From the NCBI RefSeq assembly GCF_020880415.1, contig NZ_JAJIUJ010000076.1:1-53797 (forward strand): a stretch of 53,797 nt of DNA. The letters run 5' to 3'. This stretch comes from Xanthomonas euvesicatoria pv. euvesicatoria. GTDB taxonomy: Bacteria > Pseudomonadota > Gammaproteobacteria > Xanthomonadales > Xanthomonadaceae. How positions within the stretch are numbered: position 1 is the first letter of the stretch; every line of letters begins with the position of its first letter. Position numbers and translations under genes: made by a program. This document shows, one piece after another, positions 1 through 9,026 of this stretch. The notes beneath the pieces are model-generated. The model had not been told where the DNA came from. It worked only from the letters and a program-made list of their open reading frames with translations, and searched no databases.

Positions 1-14
1 GCGAAACTTCCACG

Positions 15-806
15 ATGACAATCGTTCTCATCGCGTTCGCCCTGTATCTGCTTGCCACGGCACTGCTCACCCGGGCGGTGTTGCGCGATGGCAACCAATC
101 GCCTGCGCACTGGCTGGCGCCCGCATTGGCTGCAGTGGCCTTGCACGCCGGTTACCACGTGCTGGTGGCCGTGCGCACCGCCGGCGGGCCGGACATGCAC
201 TTCTTCGCGGCCTTGTCGTTGTGCGGGCTGGGTATGGCTGCGCTGACGGCGGTGTTCGGCGGCCGCGGGCGGATGGCGGCGGTGGGTGTGGTGGTGTTCC
301 CGCTGTCGGCGATCCTGTTGGCCAGCTACCACGCCTACGGCCATGAGCCCAGTTCGGATCTGGGCTGGCGACTCGAATTGCACGCGTGGCTGGCCTTGCT
401 GGCCTACGCCACGCTGGGCATCGCGGCGCTGCTGGCAATCATGCTGTGGCTGCAGGAACGCGCGTTGCGGCGGCGCGATTTCCATAGCTGGCTACGCGCA
501 CTGCCACCGCTGACCGAGCTGGAAACGCTGCTGTTCCGCACGATCACGGTGGGCTTTGTGCTGTTGAGCCTGACCCTGCTGACCGGCCTGTTGTTCGTGC
601 AGGACTTCCTGGCGCAGCGGCTGTTGCAAAAGACCGTGCTGAGCATCCTGTCGTGGATCGTGTTCGGTGCGCTGCTGATCGGCCGCTGGCGCAATGGCTG
701 GCGCGGCACCAAGGCGGTGCACTGGACGCTGACCGCGATGGCGCTGCTGGTGCTGTCGTTCTTCGGCAGCAAGTTCGTCATCGAGCTGGTGCTGGGGCCG
801 CGTTGA
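15..806 (+). CDS. ypjD: CcsA/YpjD-family cytochrome c assembly-like inner-membrane protein
   Basis: This is a 263-residue, very hydrophobic protein with about eight predicted membrane segments, beginning at the N-terminus (IVLIAFALYLLATALL) and ending near the C-terminus (ALLVLSFFGSKFVIELVLG). Length and pattern match the CcsA-related YpjD family, which shares the fold of the haem-handling subunit of cytochrome c maturation but usually stands alone. Histidines at membrane edges (for example in SYHAYGHEP and LELHAWLALLAY) resemble the haem-ligand positions of the family. The ATG lies 14 bases into the window, so any upstream operon partner is out of view. The exact function of YpjD proteins is not established, and a direct role in cytochrome c assembly is inferred from the fold only. 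The 264 bases after the gene, up to galM, show no convincing gene. Confidence 0.85.
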   Translation: MTIVLIAFALYLLATALLTRAVLRDGNQSPAHWLAPALAAVALHAGYHVLVAVRTAGGPDMHFFAALSLCGLGMAALTAVFGGRGRMAAVGVVVFPLSAILLASYHAYGHEPSSDLGWRLELHAWLALLAYATLGIAALLAIMLWLQERALRRRDFHSWLRALPPLTELETLLFRTITVGFVLLSLTLLTGLLFVQDFLAQRLLQKTVLSILSWIVFGALLIGRWRNGWRGTKAVHWTLTAMALLVLSFFGSKFVIELVLGPR

Positions 807-1070
807 GCGCGGTTGGCCTAGCCCAGCGTCTCTGATGTGAAATCGAACACGGCGAAGTGCGATCGCCTGGATTGCACATCCTGGCCGGTGCGCTGGCCGC
901 GCGCATGGATCGAACTTCTGCGGCCTGCTACGGGCAGGCACACCAGAGCATTGGCAACCCAGGCTTGCGGCAACTGAAGGTCTTGCAACTTCAGAGTGGG
1001 CACTGCGATCAGCGGTGCCGGGTCGCGCCCGCACGACGCAGCTCAGCCAACCCCCAAGCGCTGAAATCTC

Positions 1071-2120
1071 TCACGCATCCAGCGCGGCGCGCACGGCGTC
1101 CCAGGGCTGGTCCGGCCCCGCCTTGGCAAAGCGATAGCTGATACTGCGGCGGTAGGTCTGACCCGGCCGCAGGATGGTCGAAGGGAAGTTGGGGTGGTTG
1201 GGAGCGTCCGGATAGTCCTGCGGCTCCAGGCATACGCCACGGCCCAGTCCGGGATGGTGGGCGTCCAGATGCTGGCCTTCGTACACCTGCACCGCCGGGG
1301 CATCGCTGCTGATGCGCAGCGCCACGCCACTGTGCGGGGAGTACAGCTCGGCAACGCAGTCCGCGTCGGCGGCCAGCACCAGACACTGGTCGTAGCCCTT
1401 GCCGAGGATGATCTGGGGATGCGCCGGCTGAATGTTGTCGGCCAGCGCAGCAGGCTGGCGGAAATCGAATGGCGTACCGGTCACCGATGCGATCTCGCCC
1501 GTGGGGATCGACTCGGCATCCACCGGCAGGTAGCGATCGGCCGGCACGCGCAGCACCTGCGCTGCGGCCCGCAGCTGCGGATCGCCGGACAGATTGAAAT
1601 ACGGGTGGTGGGTAAGGTTCAACGCAGTCGCGGCATCGCAGTGCGCTTGGAAGTTCAGCTGCAGGCTCAGCCCGTGAAGCTGTAGGTGCGCGCGCACATG
1701 CAGATTGCCGGGGTAGCCCTCTTCGCCATCGGGTGAGTCGTAGCCCAACAGCACCTGGTCCGGCGCCTGCTCCAGCACGCTCCACACCCGTCGCCCGAAA
1801 CCGCGCAGCCCGCCGTGCAACTGGTTACGCCCCTCATTGGCGGCCAGCACGTGGGTGACGCCCTCCAGGGTGTAACGCGCACCGGCGATGCGGTTGCCGA
1901 AGCGGCCCACCAGAATGTTGAGGCTGTCGCCATCGGCAGCATAGGCGGCTAGATCCGGCAGGTTCAGCACTAGCGGCACGACACCCTGTGCGGTGGTCAA
2001 CTGCAGCGTATGCAGGATGCCGCCGTAGGTGAGCACCTCCGCCTGCAGACCAGCCTGGCTGCGTAGCGTGAGCGCATGGATTTCGACACCGTCTGGCAAC
2101 TGCCCGAACACTCGCTGCAT
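1071..2120 (-). CDS. galM: Aldose 1-epimerase (galactose mutarotase)
   Basis: The 349-residue protein matches the usual size of GalM, which interconverts alpha and beta anomers of aldoses such as galactose, glucose, xylose and arabinose. The catalytic histidine region is seen as NLTHHPYFNLSG, the substrate loop as GRFGNRIAGARY, and the C-terminal general-base glutamate region as CLEPQDYPDAP. The start was set at the ATG giving MQRVFGQLPDG, because upstream in-frame residues are arginine-rich and unlike the family. The gene is divergent from the arabinofuranosidase gene, with 237 bases between them. That suggests the mutarotase handles sugars released from hemicellulose, although this link is inferred from position. 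No signal peptide is visible, so the enzyme is probably cytoplasmic. Confidence 0.93.
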   Translation of the reverse strand: MQRVFGQLPDGVEIHALTLRSQAGLQAEVLTYGGILHTLQLTTAQGVVPLVLNLPDLAAYAADGDSLNILVGRFGNRIAGARYTLEGVTHVLAANEGRNQLHGGLRGFGRRVWSVLEQAPDQVLLGYDSPDGEEGYPGNLHVRAHLQLHGLSLQLNFQAHCDAATALNLTHHPYFNLSGDPQLRAAAQVLRVPADRYLPVDAESIPTGEIASVTGTPFDFRQPAALADNIQPAHPQIILGKGYDQCLVLAADADCVAELYSPHSGVALRISSDAPAVQVYEGQHLDAHHPGLGRGVCLEPQDYPDAPNHPNFPSTILRPGQTYRRSISYRFAKAGPDQPWDAVRAALDA

Positions 2121-2357
2121 GGATCGTCCCGCCGATGAGGTAGCCCGCGAGCATAGCCGCATGCGATGGCCGCCGACCATGCCGCCGCGCACATCCTGGC
2201 CGGCGAGGCGATTGCAGTGGCGAAGCGACTGCCGCGCTCGCCTGCAGCGGCCGCGCTGCAGCAATACAAAGGGCGGCCACCGGCACTACGCTAGCCGCGC
2301 ACTTCCCATCGCAGCAGCACCCACCCGACCATCGACCAGCACAGGAGCACCGACCCG

Positions 2358-3941
2358 ATGCAGTGGATTTCCCCCGCGTTGCAGGCATCGCGCAGGCAGC
2401 TGTTGAACGCCGTTTTCGTCGCCGCCGCGCTTGCCAGCGTGCCGGCCAGCTTCGCTGCCGAGGTCAAAGCCAGCGGCACCTTGCGCGTGGACCAGCCCGG
2501 CGCGCAGGTGTCACGGCAACTGTTCGGCCAATTCGCCGAGCATCTGGGCACCGGCATCTATGGTGGCGTGTGGGTGGGCGAGGAATCGCCGATCCCCAAT
2601 ACGCGCGGCTATCGCAACGACGTGGTCGCCGCGCTGAAAGCCATTGCCGTGCCCAACATCCGCTGGCCTGGAGGTTGCTTCGCCGACGAATACCACTGGC
2701 GCGATGGCGTCGGCACGCCGGGCAAGCGCCCGATCCGGGTCAACACGCACTGGGGCGGTGTGGAAGAGTCCAACCGTTTCGGCACGCACGAGTTCATGGA
2801 CTTCACCGAATTGCTCGGCACCCAGGCCTATGTCGCCGGGAATGTGGGCGATGCTGCGCCGGAGGAGATTGCGCAGTGGACCGAATACATGACCGCGCCG
2901 ACACGCTCGAGCCTGGCCAACGAGCGCCGCGCCAATGGCCGCGATGCGCCCTGGCAGGTTCCCTACTTCGGTGTGGGCAACGAGCTGTGGGGCTGCGGCG
3001 GCAATATGCGCGTGGAGTACGCAGCCGATGTGTTTCGCCGCTACCAGACCTTCGTCAAGTCGCCGGCCAACCAGAAGATTTTCAAGATCGCGCCCGGCCC
3101 AAGCGACGACGACTATCACTGGACCGAGGTGATGATGCGCGAGGCCACCAAGTTCATGGATGGGCTGAGCATGCACTACTACACCATTCCCGGTGGCTGG
3201 CCGCCGCGCGCGTCTTCGACCACGTTCGACGAAACCGCGTGGATCCAGACGTTGTCGCGCACGCTGGTGATGGACGAGCTGATCACCAAGCACAGCGCGA
3301 TCATGGACAAGTACGACCCGGCCAGGAAAGTGTCCCTGATCGTGGACGAATGGGGCACCTGGTATGCGCCATTGCCAGGCACCAATCCCGGCTTCCTGCA
3401 GCAGCAAAACAGCCTGCGTGACGCGCTGGTGGCGTCGCTCAACTTCGACATCTTCAGCCAGCATGCCGAGCGTGTGCGCATGGCCAACATCGCGCAGATG
3501 GTCAATGTGCTGCAGGCGATGATCCTCACCGATGGCGATAAGATGGTGCTGACGCCGACCTATCACGTGTTTGCGCTTTACAAGCCCTACCAGGACGCCA
3601 CACACCTGCCGCTGCAATTGCAGACACCTGCGTATCGTCATGGCGACACGCAGGTGCCGGCCGTGCACGGCTCGGCGGTCAAGGCGAAGGACGGCCATGT
3701 GTATCTCGCGCTGACCAACCTGGACGCGACTGCGGCGGCGGCTGTGAGCGTGCAGGTGGAAGGGCTGCCGCTGCGTGCGGTGGAGGGACAGATCCTGACC
3801 GCACCGGCGATCACCACGTACAACACCTATGCGCAGCCAAAGGCCGTTGCGCCGGCGGCATTCAAGGGCGCACGTGTCCAAGGCAAGGCAGTGAACGTGG
3901 CGCTGCCGGCGCATTCGATCGTGATGCTCAAGTTGCGATGA
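2358..3941 (+). CDS. Exported alpha-L-arabinofuranosidase, glycoside hydrolase family 51
   Basis: This 527-residue GH51 enzyme should release terminal arabinofuranosyl groups from arabinoxylan or arabinan. The acid/base glutamate is E209 in the GVGNELWG motif and the nucleophile is E331 in VDEWGTWY; both are intact. The RWPGGCFADEYHW segment is a typical GH51 substrate-site signature. The first 35 residues form a signal peptide with paired arginines before the hydrophobic stretch (SRRQLLNAVFVAAALA), resembling a Tat signal, followed by a cleavage-like SFAAEV. Many GH51 enzymes are cytoplasmic, so export is notable. The C-terminal 150 residues form the beta-sandwich domain. No plant-inducible promoter pair (TTCG-type half-sites) was seen upstream. 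The gene stands alone on the plus strand, divergent from galM. Confidence 0.93.
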   Translation: MQWISPALQASRRQLLNAVFVAAALASVPASFAAEVKASGTLRVDQPGAQVSRQLFGQFAEHLGTGIYGGVWVGEESPIPNTRGYRNDVVAALKAIAVPNIRWPGGCFADEYHWRDGVGTPGKRPIRVNTHWGGVEESNRFGTHEFMDFTELLGTQAYVAGNVGDAAPEEIAQWTEYMTAPTRSSLANERRANGRDAPWQVPYFGVGNELWGCGGNMRVEYAADVFRRYQTFVKSPANQKIFKIAPGPSDDDYHWTEVMMREATKFMDGLSMHYYTIPGGWPPRASSTTFDETAWIQTLSRTLVMDELITKHSAIMDKYDPARKVSLIVDEWGTWYAPLPGTNPGFLQQQNSLRDALVASLNFDIFSQHAERVRMANIAQMVNVLQAMILTDGDKMVLTPTYHVFALYKPYQDATHLPLQLQTPAYRHGDTQVPAVHGSAVKAKDGHVYLALTNLDATAAAAVSVQVEGLPLRAVEGQILTAPAITTYNTYAQPKAVAPAAFKGARVQGKAVNVALPAHSIVMLKLR

Positions 3942-4169
3942 GCGATCGAATTCAATGTACAGAGCCTGCCCAGACGCATGGCGTGTCGGGCACCGCCAGC
4001 CGTGTGGGCGCCGTATTGCCTCGTTCGGACGCGCCTTCAAACGGGGCGCGATCGTTGCATCTGATGTGCCTGGTGGTCACGTCGCCGTGCCGGCGTGACA
4101 CTCCGGGTTGAAGGCGCCATCGACAAGGCGCACTAGCAGCGCCGTCGATGCCGCACGCCCAGCCAACGT

Positions 4170-4538
4170 TTACGCGTTGGCGGGGGTGCTCTTGAGCATG
4201 TCGATGAGCTGGCGCAGGCGGTAGGGTTTGGGCAGGAAATCGACCTGAGCCGGCAACGGCGGCAACTGCGCCTTGGCAAATCCCGAGGCCAGAATCACGC
4301 GTGCCTGCGGCAGCAGTTGCGCCACCTGCTCGCTCAGTTCAATGCCCGACATGCCGTTGGGCATACGGATATCACTGAACACCACATCGTACGGGCCGCT
4401 GTCGCGCACCATGCGTAACGCGCTGTGACCATCATCGGCGGTGTCGACGCTGATGCCGGCATCGCGCAGCGCTTCGCCGATCAGTTCGCGCAGTTCTTCT
4501 TGGTCTTCCACCATCAGCAGGCGAAGGGATTCAGTCAT
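4170..4538 (-). CDS. Single-domain response regulator (CheY-like receiver)
   Basis: The 122-residue protein is one receiver domain with no output domain. The acidic pair is in LLMVEDQEE, the phospho-acceptor aspartate is in VVFSDIRMPNG, and the conserved lysine is in FLPKPYR. The start is the ATG giving MTESLRLL. Its first 8 bases overlap the end of the upstream kinase gene, which implies translational coupling and a kinase-receiver pair. The domain resembles the C-terminal receiver of the hybrid kinase at 17.4-19.4 kb, so this pair looks like a split version of that architecture. With no DNA-binding or enzymatic output, it probably passes phosphate on or acts by protein contact. No downstream target is visible. 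Confidence 0.9.
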   Translation of the reverse strand: MTESLRLLMVEDQEELRELIGEALRDAGISVDTADDGHSALRMVRDSGPYDVVFSDIRMPNGMSGIELSEQVAQLLPQARVILASGFAKAQLPPLPAQVDFLPKPYRLRQLIDMLKSTPANA

Positions 4539-5694
4539 GCTCGGCCTCCTCGACGGCCGGGAGAAACACGGTGACGGTGGTGCCGCGTCCAGCTGCGGTC
4601 TCAAGCTCGACGAAGCCACCGGACTGGGATGCGAAGCCATAGACCTGGCTCAAGCCCAGGCCGGAGCCCTTGCCGACATCTTTGGTGGTGAAAAAAGGTT
4701 CGCTGGCGCGCTGTGCAACGTGGGCGGACATCCCCGGACCATCGTCGCGTACCGCAAGGGCGACGTACGGGCGAAGGACGCCTTGGTGGCCTGAGGGTTC
4801 GGGTCGTTGCGCAGCAGAAGCAAGCAACACGATGCTGCCGCCAGCGGGCATCGCATCGCAACTATTGAAGACCAGGTTGAGCAGCGCCGCCTCCAGCTGG
4901 CCAGGGTCGACGCGCACATGCGGCAGTGCGTCGGCGAACTGCAACGCCAAGCTCACACCCGGCGGGCAGGCACGCCGTAACAGTTCCAGCGAACGGGTCA
5001 CGATGTCGTTGACGGGGTGGCGCTCGGGGTTCAGCTGTTGCCCGCGCGCGAAAGCGAGCAGTTGCCGCGTCAACAAGGTGCCGCGATCCACCGCAGTTTG
5101 CGCCACTTCGATCAACATGCGGGTGCGCGCATCTTCACCAGCGCTCAGCGCTATCAGGTCCAGGCTGGTCACCATCACCGTGAGCAGGCTGTTGAAATCG
5201 TGGGCCATGCCCAGCGTCAACCGGCCCAAGGCTTCGACCTTCTGCGATTGCAGCAACGCCTGCTGCGCCTGTTGCAGCAACTGCTGCGCTTCATGGCGCT
5301 CGGTCAGATCGCGGGTGACTTTTGCAAACCCGACCAGCACGCCGAATTCCAGCACCGGTTCGATCACCACGCTGGCCCAGAACCGGCTGCCGTCCTTGCG
5401 CAGGCGCCACCCTTCGGCAGCGAAGCGCCCTTCTTGCTTGGCAATTTCCAGATTGCGGCTGGGTTCGTCGCGTTGCGCATCCTCGGGCAGGTAGAACCGC
5501 GAGAAATGCGTGCCCAGGACCTCGCTTGCGCTGTAGCCCTTGATGCGCTCGCCGCCGGGGTTCCAGCTGCGAATATGCCCACCAATATCGAGCATATAGA
5601 TCGCGTAATCGGACACGCTCTGTACCAACAGCTGACACTGCCGGCTGTCGTAAGAAAGCGGCCCTGCGCTGTCGACGGCCGTTTCCGCATCCAT
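4531..5694 (-). CDS. PAS-domain sensor histidine kinase
   Basis: A soluble histidine kinase of about 387 residues. A PAS domain (residues about 15-135, with SDYAIYMLDIGGHIRSWNPG) is followed by a short coiled linker rich in glutamine. The phospho-accepting H box is GMAHDFNSLLTVM, near residue 162. The HATPase domain follows, with the N box NLVFNSCDAMPAGG, the G1 box DDGPGMS and the G2 box GKGSGLGLSQVYGF. The H box is of the HDFNxLL subclass often found with a C-terminal receiver; here the receiver is a separate overlapping gene. There is no membrane segment, so the signal is intracellular. The ATG at 5694 was chosen because GGAG lies about 12 bases upstream; in-frame starts at 5727 (ATG) and 5772 (TTG) are possible. 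The gene diverges from the hybrid kinase at 5820. Confidence 0.88.
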   Translation of the reverse strand: MDAETAVDSAGPLSYDSRQCQLLVQSVSDYAIYMLDIGGHIRSWNPGGERIKGYSASEVLGTHFSRFYLPEDAQRDEPSRNLEIAKQEGRFAAEGWRLRKDGSRFWASVVIEPVLEFGVLVGFAKVTRDLTERHEAQQLLQQAQQALLQSQKVEALGRLTLGMAHDFNSLLTVMVTSLDLIALSAGEDARTRMLIEVAQTAVDRGTLLTRQLLAFARGQQLNPERHPVNDIVTRSLELLRRACPPGVSLALQFADALPHVRVDPGQLEAALLNLVFNSCDAMPAGGSIVLLASAAQRPEPSGHQGVLRPYVALAVRDDGPGMSAHVAQRASEPFFTTKDVGKGSGLGLSQVYGFASQSGGFVELETAAGRGTTVTVFLPAVEEAEHD

Positions 5695-5819
5695 CGCGCG
5701 ATGATTCTCCGGAAAGCGCCGGACCATATTGATAGCGACGTGAAGGCTGCGTGCAAGCCAACCCGGCAGCAAAAAGCGTCAATTTCCCGGCGATTTGTGC
5801 GTGAAAGTTATCGGCTACC

Positions 5820-8800
5820 ATGACCGCCCTTCCAGTTCGGTCCACGCACCTTATGCACACCATCTCGACCACACGCGACCGCTGGGTGTGGGTCATCGCG
5901 GGGGCCTTGATGGCTGGAACGCTGGGCATGGAACTGGTAACCCCGCTCGGTTATGCCGTGTGGCTGACCTACTTCGTGGCAGTGGGCGTGACGGTGTTTC
6001 AGAACCGCCCGCAGGTGCCACTCATCGTCGGCGTGCTGTCGTGTGTCTTGCTGGCGATCGGTTTTCAGCTCGCGCCACCAAGCACGAATTCGAGCCTTTC
6101 CTCGGTCAATCGCAGCATTGGCGGCGTGTCGTTCCTGGCAATGGCGTTGGTGGTGATGCAGGCGATCCGCGCACGCCGCCAGGCCGAATTCGCACTGTGG
6201 CTGCAGCAGGCAGAAAACACGGTCGAAGCCAGTTTGCGCGGCGATCAGGCACCGCAGGAGCTGGCCGATGCCGCGGTGCGCGCACTGTGCCAGACACTGG
6301 ATGCGCAGGTCGGCGCGCTGTATCGCATCGAGGGCGACCGTCTGCGACTCACCGGTGGTGCCGCGTTGCCGCCGGATCTGCCGCAGACGCTGCCCACCGC
6401 AGCCGGCCAGCTCGGCGAAGTGCTGCAACGTGGCACGGTGCGTCGCATCCGTGGCATGGACGCCGGGCATCTGCAGATCGCCTCCGGGCTGGGCCAGAGC
6501 AGCTGCCAGGAGCTGCTGCTGGCGCCGATCACCGCCGACGACCGGGTGATCGGCGTCATCGAGCTCGGGCGCGTGACTGACCCACGCACCGCCGGCTCGC
6601 GCGAAGAAGAACTGCTGGCACGCTGCGGCGAGAACATCGGCCTGGCACTGCGCACCGCATTGCTGCGCGCGCAGCTGGTGGCGTTGCTGGAAGAAACCCA
6701 GCGACAGAGCGAGGAACTGCAGACCCAGCAGGAAGAACTGCGCGTGGCAAATGAGGAACTCGAAGAACAGAGCCGTAGCCTGCAGCAATCGCAAAGCGAC
6801 CTGGAAGTGCAGCAGGCAGAACTGGAACAGACCAACGTGCAGCTGGAAGAGCGCACGCAGGCGCTTGAGGCGCAAAAGCAGGCCTTGTTGATCGCGCAGA
6901 ATCAGCTGGTGCGCAATAGCAACGAGTTGTCCACTGCATCGCGCTACAAGTCGGAATTCCTGGCCAACATGTCGCACGAGTTGCGCACGCCGCTCAACAG
7001 CGCCTTGATCCTGGCCAAGTTGCTGGCCGACAACAAGGACGGCACGCTCAGCGCCGAGCAGGTGAAATATGCGCAGGCGATCCTGTCGTCCAACAACGAC
7101 CTGCTGGCGCTTATCAACGACATCCTGGACCTGTCCAAGATCGAAGCCGGGCACGTGGAGCTGGCCGACGAAACGGTCGTCACCGATTCGGTGCTGCAAC
7201 GCCTGCGCGAAACCTTCGAACCGCTGGCGCGACAGAAGGGTCTGGCATTGGAGATCGCGGCAGCTGCCGGCGCGCCGGCACAGTTGGTCGTCGACAACCA
7301 GCGCCTGCAGCAGATCCTGAAGAACCTGTTGGCCAACGCCATCAAGTTCACCGAACACGGCAAGGTCAGCTTGACGGTCCAGGCGCATGCGCCCGGCCGT
7401 GTGCACTTTGCGGTGACCGATACCGGCATCGGCATCGCGCGCGAACAGAGCGAGGTGATCTTCGAAGCGTTCCGTCAGGCCGACGGCAGCACGCGCCGCC
7501 GTTATGGCGGTACCGGGTTGGGTCTGTCGATTTCGCGCGACCTGGCCCAACGCATGGGCGGCAGCATCAGTGTGGACAGCGAGCCCGGGCGCGGCAGCTG
7601 CTTTACGCTGGAATTGCCGACCGATGGCGCACCTGCGGAGGTGACCGGCCCTGCCGATACAGCTACGAACGCCGCCGCGGTCGCAGGCCCGGCGTCTGCT
7701 GCCCATGTGCAACAACGCAACGGCAGCGCGATGGGTGCGCAATCCGGCGCATCTGGTGGTGCGGTGGCCCACACGGTGCCGGTGCCAATCGCATCGCCCA
7801 ACGCTGCACCGATCCAACGGGCCGACGACGATCGCGACCAACGCAGCCGCCCCGGCCGGCTGATCCTGGCGGTGGAAGACGACACCCGCTTTGCGCAAGC
7901 ACTGGTGGAACTGGCCCACGAACTGGATTTCGATTGCGTGGTGGCCCCCAACGCAGAAGAGGCCCTGCGCCTGGCCGCCGAGATGCGCCCGAGCGGCATC
8001 CTGCTGGACATCGGCCTGCCGGATGCGTCCGGTCTGAGCGTGCTCGAACGCCTCAAGCGCGATCCGGCCACTCGCCATGTGCCTGTCCACGTGGTGTCCG
8101 CGCTGGAACGCAGCCAGATTGCGCTGGAGCTTGGTGCGGTTGGCTACCTGATCAAGCCGGCCACGCGCGAACTGCTGGCCGGTGCGATCCGCCAGCTGGA
8201 AGAAACCAATGCACGCGCAGTGCGTCGTTTGTTGATCGTCGAAGACGACAGCGCATTGCGCGCGAACCTACAATTGCTGCTGGCGCGCGACCAGCTGGAC
8301 ATCGTCGCGGTCGGCAGCATTGCCGAGGCGATGGATCAGCTGGCAGGCTCCACCTTCGATTGCATGGTCACCGATCTGGCCTTGCCCGACGGCAGCGGCT
8401 ACGACCTGCTCGAACGCATGGCCGGCAACGATGCGGTCGCCTTCCCTCCCGTGATCGTCTACACCGGGCGCGCCCTGACCCGCGACGAAGAACAAGGCCT
8501 GCGCCGGTATTCCAAGAGCATCATCATCAAGGGCGTGCGCTCGCCGGAACGCCTGCTCGACGAGGTGACGCTGTTCCTGCACAGCGTGGAAGCCTCGTTG
8601 CCCAGCGATCAGCAGCGCCTGCTGCGCGAAGCACGCCGCCGCGACGCGGTGCTGGACGGCGCCACCGTGTTGCTGGCCGAAGACGACGTGCGCAACATCT
8701 TTGCGCTCTCCAGCGTGCTCGAACCGCTGGGCGTCACGCTGCAGATCGCACGCAATGGCCGCGAGGCGCTGGAGCACCTGGCCAAGCACGAGGTGGACCT

Positions 8801-9026
8801 GGTCCTGATGGACATCATGATGCCGGAGATGGATGGCATCACCGCGATGCGGCAGATCCGTACGAACCGTCAATGGCAGGATCTGCCCATCATCGCGCTG
8901 ACCGCCAAGGCCATGGCCGACGACCGCGAACGCTGCCTGGAAGCCGGCGCCAACGACTACATCGCCAAGCCCATCGACGTGGACAAGCTGGTCTCGCTGT
9001 GCCGCGTGTGGTGCTCGCGGCAATGA
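5820..9026 (+). CDS. Membrane-bound hybrid histidine kinase: GAF, coiled coil, HisKA, HATPase, three receivers
   Basis: This 1068-residue protein starts with about three membrane segments (residues about 20-90), then a GAF domain (about 131-280) and a long glutamine/glutamate-rich coiled coil (about 285-375). The H box is FLANMSHELRTPLNSA near residue 380. The HATPase (about 495-600) has the N box NLLANAIKF, G1 DTGIGI and G2 GGTGLGLSISRDLAQ. A low-complexity alanine/proline linker leads to three tandem receivers at about 680-795, 802-915 and 948-1065. Their acceptor aspartates are in LLDIGLPD, VTDLALPDG and LMDIMMPEM. The gene is first in a four-gene operon and its TGA overlaps the ATG of the CheR-like gene (ATGA). 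Three receivers imply branched phosphotransfer. No DNA-binding output is present, and the signal sensed is unknown. Confidence 0.92.
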   Translation: MTALPVRSTHLMHTISTTRDRWVWVIAGALMAGTLGMELVTPLGYAVWLTYFVAVGVTVFQNRPQVPLIVGVLSCVLLAIGFQLAPPSTNSSLSSVNRSIGGVSFLAMALVVMQAIRARRQAEFALWLQQAENTVEASLRGDQAPQELADAAVRALCQTLDAQVGALYRIEGDRLRLTGGAALPPDLPQTLPTAAGQLGEVLQRGTVRRIRGMDAGHLQIASGLGQSSCQELLLAPITADDRVIGVIELGRVTDPRTAGSREEELLARCGENIGLALRTALLRAQLVALLEETQRQSEELQTQQEELRVANEELEEQSRSLQQSQSDLEVQQAELEQTNVQLEERTQALEAQKQALLIAQNQLVRNSNELSTASRYKSEFLANMSHELRTPLNSALILAKLLADNKDGTLSAEQVKYAQAILSSNNDLLALINDILDLSKIEAGHVELADETVVTDSVLQRLRETFEPLARQKGLALEIAAAAGAPAQLVVDNQRLQQILKNLLANAIKFTEHGKVSLTVQAHAPGRVHFAVTDTGIGIAREQSEVIFEAFRQADGSTRRRYGGTGLGLSISRDLAQRMGGSISVDSEPGRGSCFTLELPTDGAPAEVTGPADTATNAAAVAGPASAAHVQQRNGSAMGAQSGASGGAVAHTVPVPIASPNAAPIQRADDDRDQRSRPGRLILAVEDDTRFAQALVELAHELDFDCVVAPNAEEALRLAAEMRPSGILLDIGLPDASGLSVLERLKRDPATRHVPVHVVSALERSQIALELGAVGYLIKPATRELLAGAIRQLEETNARAVRRLLIVEDDSALRANLQLLLARDQLDIVAVGSIAEAMDQLAGSTFDCMVTDLALPDGSGYDLLERMAGNDAVAFPPVIVYTGRALTRDEEQGLRRYSKSIIIKGVRSPERLLDEVTLFLHSVEASLPSDQQRLLREARRRDAVLDGATVLLAEDDVRNIFALSSVLEPLGVTLQIARNGREALEHLAKHEVDLVLMDIMMPEMDGITAMRQIRTNRQWQDLPIIALTAKAMADDRERCLEAGANDYIAKPIDVDKLVSLCRVWCSRQ

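Noticed and set aside
2121..2357. Plant-inducible promoter box upstream of the GH51 gene
   Set aside because: No TTCG half-sites at the required 15-base spacing were found there, nor on the plus strand upstream of the GH43 gene.
5808..8090. A 760-residue open frame antisense to the hybrid kinase
   Set aside because: Composition is typical of an antisense shadow; the plus-strand kinase domains are all intact.
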